The notes under the pieces: model-generated
Databases searched by the model: none
What the model was told of the DNA's origin: nothing
The model's input: the letters and a program-made list of their open reading frames with translations, nothing else
Translations under genes and position numbers: made by a program
Assembly: GCF_037039395.1 (NCBI RefSeq)
Contig: NZ_CP146242.1
Span: 1,787,001 to 1,851,000, forward strand
DNA from: Agrobacterium vitis
GTDB taxonomy: Bacteria; Pseudomonadota; Alphaproteobacteria; Rhizobiales; Rhizobiaceae
DNA: 64,000 nucleotides
Direction of reading: 5' to 3'
Part shown: one piece after another, positions 55,452 through 63,613 of the stretch
Layout of the letters: every line of letters begins with the position of its first letter
Position numbering within the stretch: the first letter of the stretch is position 1

Positions 55452-55853
55452 TCAGTCTTCGCCATCCATCAGGCGGTCCACTTGCCGGCGCTCGCGCTTG
55501 GTCGGACGGCCCGAGCCGGGAAGTCTTTGTGCCTGTTCGAAAGCGGTGAGGGCGTCGCGGGGCTGGCGCGGCGGTGACTGGTCCTCATAGAGAAGTTTTG
55601 CCTGCTCGTAAGGGCCGCGATGCGTGCCGGGCTGGCGAACGACAAGTTTCATGTCGTGATTGGCAAGCGTAATATCCAGCACGTCGCCGGGCCGGACGAT
55701 GGCGCTGGGCTGCTTTGTTGGCTTGCTATTGACCCGCACCCGGCCCGAGACGATCTGCTGCTGGGCCAGCGTACGGGATTTGAAAATCCGCGCAAAAAAC
55801 AGCCACTTGTCGATCCGTTGCGAGGGTCCGGCGAGTGGCTGTTGTTCGCTCAT
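55452..55853 (-). CDS. S4-domain RNA-binding protein (Hsp15/HslR-like)
   Basis: 133 residues. The S4 RNA-binding domain occupies about residues 10-75: RIDKWLFFARIFKSRTLAQQ, VSGRVRVNSKPTK and VRPGDVLDI. The basic C-terminus (RPTKRERRQVDRLMDGED) fits Hsp15-like proteins, which bind 50S subunits carrying stalled nascent chains. It starts three bases after the helicase gene ends, so the two are co-transcribed. Confidence 0.88.
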   Translation of the reverse strand: MSEQQPLAGPSQRIDKWLFFARIFKSRTLAQQQIVSGRVRVNSKPTKQPSAIVRPGDVLDITLANHDMKLVVRQPGTHRGPYEQAKLLYEDQSPPRQPRDALTAFEQAQRLPGSGRPTKRERRQVDRLMDGED

Positions 55854-55856
55854 GGC

Positions 55857-58800
55857 TTACTTCTTCATCTGCTCCTTCAAGGCAGCAAGTTTGGCGAAAG
55901 GAGAATCCGGATCGATCGGCTTTTCCTTGCGCGGCGGCTTGGCCTCGAAACGCTGCGGCTGGGCTGATTTCGTGTCCCTGTCGCGGTCCTTGCGCGGACC
56001 GCGATCATCGCGGTCGCCCCGGTTTGCGTGCTTGTCACGGTTGCCGTCCCGGTCGCGGGGCTTGCCGTGATGACCGCCCTCGCGGCGCTTGTCGTCGCGG
56101 TCACGTCCACCTTCGGTCCGTGCGCCGTCTGCGCGCGCTTCCGGCTTCTGCTCGCCCTGTTGCGGGGCGCGCTTGGCACCCTGCGGACGGCGGTCGCCCT
56201 GTTGTGGACGTCCGGCCTGACGCTGGTTGTCGTTGCGTCCGCCAGGACGCCAGAGCAGAACCGGCTTGGGTTCCGTGGGGCCTTCCGGATTGGCAAGAAG
56301 GTCAGCGGATGGAGCCTCGGTCGCTGCGACGTCGGTCTCTTTGACCTCGGCCGGCGCTTCTGCCGTTGCTTCGGCGCTGAGCTCAGCACTCGTGACGGAA
56401 GCCGTTGGGGCGGTCTCGAGCGTTACCGGTTCAGCAGCGACAGTTTCCGTCGCTGTGGCTTCGCCGTGCTGATCTGCATCGTCTTCGTCGGCCTTTTCGA
56501 CGCTTTCGGATGTCTGCGTCGATGCATTGGCGGCTGCTGCGGCAGGTTTGTCGTCCTGGGTGCCGAGGAACGCCTGGGCCTCTTCCGCCTTGACGGCATC
56601 GGCGCGGTAGCCGAGACCTTTGAGGATTTCTTCCATGTCATCGGGCGTGGCACCGAGGATGGAGAGCATGGCGGTCGTTGTGGTGAACCGACGGCCATCA
56701 TAGGCGCCGTCCGGACGCGCTGTGGTGCCGGGCTTCCATTGCAGCAGCGGACGGATCAGATCCGCCAACCGCTCCAGAATGTCGATGCGTACGGCGCGCT
56801 TGCCGAGGAAACGGAAACCGGCGAGCTTGTAGAAATTGCGCTCGAAGCTTGGATCGGTCACCACGGAGGTGCGGCCTGCGGCCAGCACCGGGATGAGATC
56901 GCCGTAGCCGGGCTTGTCCAACCCGTCATTCTTCAAGGCCCAGAGCAGGGTGATCAGCTCGGCCGGTGCGGGTTTCAACAGGGCCGGCATGAAGATGTGA
57001 TAGGCACCGAAGCGCACGCCATAGCGGCGCATGGAGGCGCGCGCATCCTGGTCCAGCGATTTCACCTCTTCGGTGACGTCGCGGCGGAACAGAATTCCAA
57101 GCCCTTCCACCAGTTGGAAGGCCAATCCCTTGGAGAGGCCCTGCAAGTCTTCGGCCCGCGACAGATCGTCGAGCGGCTTCAGAATGGTCGAGATATGATG
57201 ATTGACGAAGCGCTCGATGCGGGCGACGACATGATCGCGTGCATTGCCGCTCAGCGGTTCATCCGCCAGCAGCAGAATGCGGGGGCGCATGATATGATCC
57301 GAGCCGGTCAGCCGGGCGACGGGATCACCCAGCCACCGGACGAGACCGTCGGAACTGAGCGCCAGATCTCCATTGCCGGAGGCATGCAGTCTTGCAGCCC
57401 GCGCTTCGAATTCCAGGCCAAGCGCCTTTTGGGCAGCGGTTTGCACCGCCTTGGCGTCCGGCCCCTCGGTTCCAGAGATCGGCGTAAACCGGAATCCGGA
57501 GAGTTGGCCCACGTGATGTCCCTCAACGAAGACGTCACCGTTCACACTGATTTCAGCTTCCAGCATCCCATTCTCTCTCAAGCGCTTCATAAGCACAGAT
57601 GTCCTGCGATCAACAAAGCGTTTCGTCAACCTTTCATGTAACGCGTCAGACAATCGATCTTCGATTTCCCGCGTCTTTTCTTGCCAGTGTGTCGGATCGG
57701 CAAGCCAACCTGGCCGGTTCGACACATACGTCCAAGTTCGGATCTGCGCAATGCGCGCAGAAAGAGTATCTATCTCACCGTCTGTCCGGTCGGAGCGATG
57801 CACCTGCTCTGCCATGAAATCTTCGTTCACACTACCGTGCCGGGCAAGGTCGGAATAGAGGGTAAGGATCAGATCGGCATGTTGTGCCGGGGTAATTCGC
57901 CGATAATCCGGTAATGCGCAGGCATCCCACAGCAGCGAGACCCGATTTGGCGACGAAGCAAGGTCCTGGACTTCCGGATAGCGGGCCAGATAATCCAGCG
58001 CCTGCTGGTCGATTGCCGGTAGTGCCCGCACCAGTCCCGCCACCTTGGGGGCGGCATCCAGGCTACGGCGCAGGTTGGCAATCGAGGAAAAATCGAATTG
58101 GGCGGTGCGCCATTGCAGCACCTTGATCGGATCGAAATGATGGCTTTGCAGCCGTTCCACCAATTCCGGCTCAAAGGGATCGACCCGTCCCGTCACCCCG
58201 AAAGTGCCATCCTTCAGATGGCGTCCGGCCCGTCCAGCAATCTGGCCCAGTTCGCCGGGATTGAGATTGCGAAACTGATAGCCATCGAATTTGCGGTCCT
58301 GGGCGAAGGCAACATGATCGACATCGAGGTTCAGGCCCATGCCGATCGCATCGGTCGCCACAAGATATTCGACATCGCCGGATTGATAGAGGCCGACCTG
58401 GGCATTGCGGGTGCGCGGGCTGAGTGCGCCGAGCACCACGGCGGCCCCGCCGCGCTGGCGACGGATCAATTCGGCAATGGAATAGACCTCGTCGGCGGAG
58501 AAGGCGACAATCGCTGTGCGCTGCGGCAGCCGGGTGATCTTCTTTTCGCCAGCATAAAAAAGCTGCGACAGGCGCGGGCGTTCGACGACAGTAATACCCG
58601 GCAGCAGATGCTGAAGGATTGGCTTCATCGTTGCCGAACCAAGCAGCAGGGTTTCCTCGCGTCCGCGCAGATGCAGCAGCCGGTCGGTGAAAATATGCCC
58701 GCGCTCGAGATCGCCTGCCAACTGGATTTCATCGATGGCGACGAAAGCGACTTTGGTCTCGCGCGGCAGCGCCTCGACCGTACAGACAGAAAACCTTGCA

Positions 58801-59093
58801 TTGGGCGGGGTGATCTTTTCCTCGCCAGTAATGAGGGCGACATGCGCCGCGCCGACCCGCTCGACCACCCGCGTATAGACTTCGCGCGCCAGCAACCGCA
58901 AAGGCAGGCCGATCATACCCGACCCATGGGCAACCATGCGCTCAATGGCATAATGGGTCTTACCCGTATTGGTCGGCCCCAGCACAGCAATAACACTGCG
59001 GCCGCTCAGGATCATGGGTTGCGAAGTCAAATCGTCGCTCCGGACTGCACTGTCAAAAGAGGATGGCAACAGCCGATCTTCCTTCGGGACCAC
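55857..59093 (-). CDS. SUV3-like DEAD/DEAH-box helicase with long disordered tail
   Basis: 1078 residues from a GTG at 59093. An ATG at residue 27 (59015) directly before the conserved domain is an alternative. Walker A is VLGPTNTGKTHYA near 38-49, Walker B is DEIQLAGDLE at 121-130 and motif VI is QIAGRAGRH near 284. The order and sequences match the alphaproteobacterial relatives of mitochondrial RNA helicase SUV3. After about residue 850 the protein turns into an Ala/Glu/Thr-rich acidic region, then an Arg/Asp/Gly/Lys-rich region with DRDGNRDKHANRGDRDD, typical of RNA-binding disordered tails. It forms an operon with the S4 gene. Confidence 0.88.
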   Translation of the reverse strand: MVPKEDRLLPSSFDSAVRSDDLTSQPMILSGRSVIAVLGPTNTGKTHYAIERMVAHGSGMIGLPLRLLAREVYTRVVERVGAAHVALITGEEKITPPNARFSVCTVEALPRETKVAFVAIDEIQLAGDLERGHIFTDRLLHLRGREETLLLGSATMKPILQHLLPGITVVERPRLSQLFYAGEKKITRLPQRTAIVAFSADEVYSIAELIRRQRGGAAVVLGALSPRTRNAQVGLYQSGDVEYLVATDAIGMGLNLDVDHVAFAQDRKFDGYQFRNLNPGELGQIAGRAGRHLKDGTFGVTGRVDPFEPELVERLQSHHFDPIKVLQWRTAQFDFSSIANLRRSLDAAPKVAGLVRALPAIDQQALDYLARYPEVQDLASSPNRVSLLWDACALPDYRRITPAQHADLILTLYSDLARHGSVNEDFMAEQVHRSDRTDGEIDTLSARIAQIRTWTYVSNRPGWLADPTHWQEKTREIEDRLSDALHERLTKRFVDRRTSVLMKRLRENGMLEAEISVNGDVFVEGHHVGQLSGFRFTPISGTEGPDAKAVQTAAQKALGLEFEARAARLHASGNGDLALSSDGLVRWLGDPVARLTGSDHIMRPRILLLADEPLSGNARDHVVARIERFVNHHISTILKPLDDLSRAEDLQGLSKGLAFQLVEGLGILFRRDVTEEVKSLDQDARASMRRYGVRFGAYHIFMPALLKPAPAELITLLWALKNDGLDKPGYGDLIPVLAAGRTSVVTDPSFERNFYKLAGFRFLGKRAVRIDILERLADLIRPLLQWKPGTTARPDGAYDGRRFTTTTAMLSILGATPDDMEEILKGLGYRADAVKAEEAQAFLGTQDDKPAAAAANASTQTSESVEKADEDDADQHGEATATETVAAEPVTLETAPTASVTSAELSAEATAEAPAEVKETDVAATEAPSADLLANPEGPTEPKPVLLWRPGGRNDNQRQAGRPQQGDRRPQGAKRAPQQGEQKPEARADGARTEGGRDRDDKRREGGHHGKPRDRDGNRDKHANRGDRDDRGPRKDRDRDTKSAQPQRFEAKPPRKEKPIDPDSPFAKLAALKEQMKK

Positions 59094-59478
59094 ACATGGC
59101 GATGCCTTGGAGCAAAGGCAAGAAAAGAATTGCCCTGGCGCTGCTTTTCCGGCTCCAGAGGCGAATAGGAGAGAAATAACCTCCGGTTGTGGGTCATTTT
59201 GGTCGTTTTGCGCGTCAGGCTTTGATTCGGAACAGCTAAAGAACGAATCAGCGACGAATCACTGACTCCCGCCCTTTCATGCTTTGTTCCGGCCTTTATC
59301 TTGTGGGTCCCTGGCATGAGGGGGGCGAGATGATGGAAACCATTCACAACCGAAAACGGTGCCGGACTTTAAAACCGTGCCTGATGGAGGAAAGGGTTGG
59401 CCGGGTGGAACAATACAGGGCCAGGATCATTATAGGGTCACATGAATTAAGACATGCTGAAAAGTAAAGGGAAACACC
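59094..59478. other. Gap between helicase and DUF3309 genes
   Basis: 385 bases between divergent genes. Short frames on both strands (59279-59467 plus, 59027-59347 minus) show no family sequence. AAAGGGA near 59467 is the likely RBS of the next gene. I see no strong repeat. Confidence 0.5.
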
Positions 59479-59634
59479 ATGCTAGGCACAATTCTCGTCA
59501 TCATCCTCATATTGTTGCTGCTTGGGGCGCTTCCGACTTGGGGTCACAGCCGCAACTGGGGCTATGGTCCGTCCGGCGGCCTGGGCCTGGTTGTCGTCAT
59601 CATTATTATTCTGCTGCTTATGGGCCGTATCTGA
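59479..59634 (+). CDS. DUF3309-type small membrane protein
   Basis: 51 residues: two hydrophobic helices (LGTILVIILILLLLGALPT and LVVVIIIILLLMGRI) flank a short polar turn with WGHSRNWGYGPSGG. This is the pattern of the DUF3309 family, common in Rhizobiales and without a known function. The AAAGGGA ribosome-binding site is eight bases before the ATG. A second small envelope gene starts 35 bases later. Confidence 0.82.
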   Translation: MLGTILVIILILLLLGALPTWGHSRNWGYGPSGGLGLVVVIIIILLLMGRI

Positions 59635-59668
59635 TGGTTGGCCAAGCCAGGGAGAAGAGGAAGCTTTC

Positions 59669-59926
59669 ATGAAAAAGACAGTTATTGCCATAGCCATGCT
59701 TGTGCCGATGATCGCGTCTTGTACGCCCACGGAACGCGGCGCCTCAATTGGTGCGGCATCCGGTGCTGTGATCGGTGGCGTTGCAACCAATTCCTGGGGC
59801 GGTGCCGCAGTCGGCGCCGTCGGTGGCGGGGTGGTTGGCGCTTTGATCGGCCAGTCGACCGAACGCCGGGGCTACTGCGTTTACCGCGATCGTTACGGCC
59901 GCCAATACGAGCGCCGTTGCCGCTAA
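59669..59926 (+). CDS. Glycine-zipper lipoprotein, small
   Basis: 85 residues from MKKTVIAIAMLVPMIASC. The cysteine at 18 follows a lipobox-like IAS, so it is probably a lipoprotein. A glycine-zipper stretch (GASIGAASGAVIGGVATN, then GGAAVGAVGGGVVGALIGQ) spans ~25-65, and a basic tail ends CVYRDRYGRQYERRCR. Such proteins associate with the outer membrane, some related to the 17-kDa/OsmB-type group. The RBS AGAGGAAG lies before the ATG. It probably shares a transcript with the DUF3309 gene. Confidence 0.84.
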   Translation: MKKTVIAIAMLVPMIASCTPTERGASIGAASGAVIGGVATNSWGGAAVGAVGGGVVGALIGQSTERRGYCVYRDRYGRQYERRCR

Positions 59927-59945
59927 ATCGCATAGCATTGAATAT

Positions 59946-59980
59946 AAAAAGCCGCCGGAGCGATCCGGCGGCTTTTTTTG
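59946..59980. terminator. Strong bidirectional terminator between lipoprotein gene and phbB
   Basis: A 14-bp stem (59946-59959 with 59964-59977) around GCGA, with A5 before and T7 after. It serves both convergent genes. Confidence 0.92.
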
Positions 59981-59998
59981 GCTATCAATACCAGAATA

Positions 59999-60724
59999 TC
60001 AGACGAAGAATTGGCCGCCATTGGCGGAAATCGTCGAACCAGTGATGAAACCGGCGTCATCGGACGCCAGAAACACCACGATGCGGGCAATTTCTTCCGG
60101 TTCGCCGAGGCGTCCGACCGGAATCTGCGGAATGATCCGCTCGTTCAAGACTTTTTCCGGGATCGCCCGGACCATTTCCGTGCCGATATAGCCCGGGCAA
60201 ATCGCATTGACGGTAATATTCTTCGCCGCACCTTCCTGCGCGAGCGCCTTGGTAAAGCCGAGATCGCCAGCCTTGGCGGCGGAATAATTGGCTTGGCCCA
60301 TCTGGCCCTTCTGGCCGTTGATGGAGGAAATATTGATGACGCGGCCAAAGCTGCGGTCGCGCATGCCCGACCAGACCGGGTGGGTGACATTGAACAGACC
60401 GCTTAGATTGGTGCCGATCACATCGTTCCACTGCTCAGGCGTCATTTTATGGAACATGGCATCGCGGGTGATGCCGGCGTTGTTGACCAGAATTTCAACC
60501 GGCCCAAGGGCTGCCTCGACGGCGGCAATACCCTGCTTGCAGGCCTCGTAGGAGGAGACGTCCCATTTAAAGACCGGAATGCCAGTTTCGGCTTCAAACG
60601 CCTTTGCGGCCTCGTCATTGCCAGCATAATTGGCAGCAACCGTATATCCAGCCGCCTTCAATGCCGTTGAAATCGCCGCGCCGATGCCACGCGTTCCGCC
60701 GGTTACCAAAGCTACCCTGCTCAT
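59999..60724 (-). CDS. phbB: Acetoacetyl-CoA reductase
   Basis: 241 residues. A short-chain dehydrogenase with NADPH loop TGGTRGIGAAIS at 9-20, NNAG at 81-84 and catalytic Y147/K151 in NYSAAKAGD. It reduces acetoacetyl-CoA to (R)-3-hydroxybutyryl-CoA, the second step of polyhydroxybutyrate synthesis. The gene lies downstream of phbA on the same strand with a 349-base gap between them. Confidence 0.95.
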   Translation of the reverse strand: MSRVALVTGGTRGIGAAISTALKAAGYTVAANYAGNDEAAKAFEAETGIPVFKWDVSSYEACKQGIAAVEAALGPVEILVNNAGITRDAMFHKMTPEQWNDVIGTNLSGLFNVTHPVWSGMRDRSFGRVINISSINGQKGQMGQANYSAAKAGDLGFTKALAQEGAAKNITVNAICPGYIGTEMVRAIPEKVLNERIIPQIPVGRLGEPEEIARIVVFLASDDAGFITGSTISANGGQFFV

Positions 60725-61073
60725 TCCAGTCTCCTCTCAATAAGTGTTTTCTTGTGTTGCGTCTCTCCGTTACCCCAGGGGGCACGGAGTAACATCCCCC
60801 CGATTCAATGGGTACTCCTGCGAAATGCACAGGAAGCGACCAGTCATTACGGTTTGACGCCGGAAACATTGAACTGGAATGATGCAGGTAAAATATGGCC
60901 GCGCCGGTTCCCGACTTGTTTATTGTCCTGACAGACCGGACACGAGCCGCCGCTGAAACCAGCTCTGTTTGGTCATATCCCGTTGAAAGACAAAGCGGGT
61001 AACCAGGCGATATCTCTTCACAATCAGGATATCAAAGCCCGATGGCAGCCATCGGGCTTCAAACTTGATCCGC
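60725..61073. other. phbA-phbB gap with hairpin
   Basis: 349 bases without a gene. It includes the hairpin at 61035-61059 that follows phbA. A separate promoter for phbB is likely, since a hairpin lies between the genes. I see no resolvable -35/-10 boxes. Confidence 0.5.
61035..61059 (-). terminator. Perfect hairpin after phbA
   Basis: AAGCCCGATGG (61035-61045) pairs with CCATCGGGCTT (61049-61059) around CAG, 15 bases past the phbA stop on the minus strand. Only a short T-rich stretch follows, so termination may be partial and allow phbB read-through. Confidence 0.65.
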
Positions 61074-62255
61074 TCAGAGGCCTTCGATGCACATGGCAAC
61101 GCCCATGCCGCCGCCGATGCACAGGGTCGCCAGACCCTTCTTTGCGCCGCGCCGTTTCATTTCAAACAGCAGGGTGTTGAGAATACGGGCGCCGGATGCC
61201 CCGACCGGGTGGCCGATGGCAATGGCGCCGCCATTGACATTGACGATCGACGTATCCCAGCCAAGGTCCTTGTTGACGGCGCAGGCCTGGGCGGCGAAGG
61301 CTTCGTTGGCCTCGACCAGATCGAGATCGTTCACGCTCCAGCCGGCTCTTTCAAGCGCCTTGCGGGAGGCGGGGATGGGACCTGTGCCCATGATCTTCGG
61401 ATCGACGCCAGCGGTGGCCCAGGAGGCAATGCGTGCCAAGGGCTGGATGCCGCGGCGGACGGCTTCAGCTTCGGTCATCAGCAGGGCGGCGGCGGCTCCG
61501 TCATTGATGCCGGATGCATTTCCAGCGGTGACGGTGCCTTCCTTGTCGAAAGCGGGACGCAGCTTGGTCATGCTGTCCAGTGTTGCACCTGCGCGGATAT
61601 ATTCATCGGCATCGACGATCACATCGCCCTTGCGGCCCGGCACGGTGACCGGGACGATTTCATCCTTGAACCGGCCTGCTGCCTGGGCGGCTTCGGCCTT
61701 GTTTTGCGAGGCAACTGCAAAGGCGTCCTGCTCGTCGCGCGTCAGCTGCCACTGGCGGGCAACATTTTCGGCGGTGACGCCCATGTGATAGCCGTAAAAG
61801 GCATCGGTCAGGCCGTCCTTGATCATGGTGTCGATCATTTTCATGTCGCCCATCTTGGTACCGGCGCGCAAATGGGCGCAGTGGGGGGCAAGCGACATGG
61901 ATTCCTGGCCGCCTGCGATAATGATCGAGGCGTCGCCGGTGGCGATCTGCTGCATGCCGAGTGCCACGGCGCGCAAGCCGGAGCCGCAGAGCTGGTTCAG
62001 GCCCCAGGCGGTTTTTTCCTGCGGAATGCCAGCCTTCATGGCGGCCTGGCGGGCGGGGTTCTGGCCCTGGCCGGCGGTCAGGATCTGGCCGAGGATCACT
62101 TCGTCGACTTCGGCGGCCTCGATGCCTGCGCGTTCCAGTACGGCCTTGATCGCGGTCGCACCCAGGTCATGCGCGGCAACGTTGGCAAATGCCCCGTTGA
62201 AAGAGCCAACTGCCGTTCGAGCCGCGCTGGCAATGACGATGGAAGGCGTAGACAT
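61074..62255 (-). CDS. phbA: Acetyl-CoA acetyltransferase (beta-ketothiolase)
   Basis: 393 residues from [19 protein letters not shown]. Condenses two acetyl-CoA to acetoacetyl-CoA. The acylated nucleophile is C90 in [11 protein letters not shown]. The second site has [11 protein letters not shown], and [10 protein letters not shown] near the C-terminus holds the proton-donor cysteine. The upstream frame to 62300 is not supported. It is the first gene of the PHB pair and is divergent from phaR, the PHB regulator. Confidence 0.95.
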   Translation of the reverse strand: MSTPSIVIASAARTAVGSFNGAFANVAAHDLGATAIKAVLERAGIEAAEVDEVILGQILTAGQGQNPARQAAMKAGIPQEKTAWGLNQLCGSGLRAVALGMQQIATGDASIIIAGGQESMSLAPHCAHLRAGTKMGDMKMIDTMIKDGLTDAFYGYHMGVTAENVARQWQLTRDEQDAFAVASQNKAEAAQAAGRFKDEIVPVTVPGRKGDVIVDADEYIRAGATLDSMTKLRPAFDKEGTVTAGNASGINDGAAAALLMTEAEAVRRGIQPLARIASWATAGVDPKIMGTGPIPASRKALERAGWSVNDLDLVEANEAFAAQACAVNKDLGWDTSIVNVNGGAIAIGHPVGASGARILNTLLFEMKRRGAKKGLATLCIGGGMGVAMCIEGL

Positions 62256-62494
62256 GGGTATCTCCTCGATAGTGTTCTTTGCTGCGGCTGAGACTGTCAA
62301 AGCTTCCCCGAGAAGTCAAACTCAAAGCATTGGGAAATTTCAGTCTTTGGTTGCATTTTAGCGGATGGCTATCGCTGCTTTCGATAGCGCAATCCCGCGA
62401 CGCACAAAGAGATTGTCACGCCCGTCGATTTGCGATTACACTTCTCTTTCAGGGAAGAGCAATAATAACGACATAAGCCGGGTTAGGAGACACA
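62256..62494. promoter_or_regulatory. Divergent phbA/phaR promoter region
   Basis: 239 bases holding both promoters. It contains GCTATCG (62368-62374) with CGATAGC (62382-62388), a perfect 7-bp inverted repeat with a 7-base spacer that is a candidate operator. TTGTCA at about 62413, then 17 bases, then TTACAC before phaR is a weak promoter guess. TAGGAG precedes phaR. Confidence 0.5.
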
Positions 62495-63070
62495 ATGGCC
62501 AAGACCGATGGCGAAATCATCATTAAGAAATATGCCAATCGCCGCCTCTACAACACGGGGACCAGTACCTATGTGACGCTGGAAGATCTGGCCAAGATGG
62601 TAAAAAAGGGCGAGGAGTTCACCGTGCAGGATGCAAAATCCGGCGAGGATATTACCCATTCCGTCCTGACCCAGATTATTTTCGAGCAGGAAGCCAAGAC
62701 CACCAATACGTTGCTGCCGATTTCCTTCCTGCGCCAGTTGATCAGCTATTATGGCGATCAGATGCAGATGGTGGTGCCAAGCTTTCTCGAACATTCGATG
62801 AAAGCCTTTACCGAGCAGCAATCCCAGATGCGCGACCAGATGACCCGGGCTTTCGGTGAGACACCGCTTGCCAAGAATTTACAGGCACCGATCCAACTGA
62901 TGGAGGAGCAGGTCAAGCGCAATACCGAGATGTTCCACCAGGCCATGCAGATGTTTTCGCCCTTCATGACGCCGACGCCAGCACGCGAGGCGAAGCGGCC
63001 GGAAACCAAGGATATCGATGATCTGAAAGAGCAGTTGCGCAATCTGCAAACCAAGCTCGACAAGCTCTGA
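62495..63070 (+). CDS. phaR: PHB accumulation regulator PhaR
   Basis: 191 residues. The N-terminal PHB/PHA DNA-binding domain reads IIIKKYANRRLYNTGTSTYV at the start, with LEDLAKMVKKGEEFTVQDAK following. The middle, ISFLRQLISYYGDQM, matches the PHB accumulation regulatory domain. A long amphipathic helical C-terminus ends in a coiled coil (DDLKEQLRNLQTKLDKL). PhaR represses phasin and its own gene and is released by binding PHB granules. It is transcribed away from phbA, consistent with shared control. Confidence 0.94.
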   Translation: MAKTDGEIIIKKYANRRLYNTGTSTYVTLEDLAKMVKKGEEFTVQDAKSGEDITHSVLTQIIFEQEAKTTNTLLPISFLRQLISYYGDQMQMVVPSFLEHSMKAFTEQQSQMRDQMTRAFGETPLAKNLQAPIQLMEEQVKRNTEMFHQAMQMFSPFMTPTPAREAKRPETKDIDDLKEQLRNLQTKLDKL

Positions 63071-63180
63071 CAACTGGTGCCGCAACGGCGTTGTGCAGGG
63101 GTGTTCTCCTGCACCGTGCGGTTTGTTAAATGCACAAAGCTCACTGCAAGCAGGCGGTCTTCATCAAAAAATGGCAAAGA

Positions 63181-63208
63181 AAAAGGCCGGAAAAACCGGC
63201 CTTTTTAA
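63181..63208. terminator. Strong bidirectional terminator between phaR and rpmF
   Basis: AAAAGGCCGG (63181-63190) pairs with CCGGCCTTTT (63196-63205) around A5, with A and T runs on the flanks, so both convergent genes can end here. Confidence 0.92.
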
Positions 63209-63229
63209 TATATTCAGGTAGAAAAACGC

Positions 63230-63415
63230 TTATGCGCTTTCCTTCGGCGTCAGAACCTGACGGCCGCGATACATACCGGTCTTCAGATCGATATGGTGCG
63301 GACGGCGCAGTTCGCCGGAATTCTTGTCTTCGACATAGGTCGGAGCCTTCAGACCGTCGGCAGAACGGCGCATACCGCGCTTGGACGGGCTTGTTTTTCT
63401 TTTTGGTACAGCCAT
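63230..63415 (-). CDS. rpmF: 50S ribosomal protein L32
   Basis: 61 residues from [20 protein letters not shown], the standard L32 N-terminus. The middle [20 protein letters not shown] and the end [11 protein letters not shown] are typical of rhizobial L32. It has no zinc cysteines, as is normal in this group. The longer frame to 63478 is not part of the gene. Confidence 0.96.
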   Translation of the reverse strand: MAVPKRKTSPSKRGMRRSADGLKAPTYVEDKNSGELRRPHHIDLKTGMYRGRQVLTPKESA

Positions 63416-63613
63416 TTTAATTACTCCACGTGACGGTCGAAAACCGATGAACCGGCCCTTTTGGAGCCGCACGATCACTCATCCGATCTTCGAATTTGGC
63501 GGCCTTATACATGCCGCCCAGGGGTTTGACCAGTCCCCGGCGGGATTTTTTTGTCATCGTGCGGTCGCAAAACACCGGTGCTGCCCGGCCTTTGCAGGCA
63601 TCGGGCAATCCGT

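Noticed and set aside
59027..59467. Overlapping short frames on both strands between helicase and DUF3309 genes
   Set aside because: Neither shows a family pattern. One overlaps the helicase start region in another frame.
63417..63557. Short lysine-rich minus-strand frame (MTKKSRRGLVKPLGGM at 63557) between rpmF and the GST gene
   Set aside because: It fills the gap but has no clear RBS and no recognisable family, and it overlaps nothing that supports it. Possible but too weak to list as a gene.
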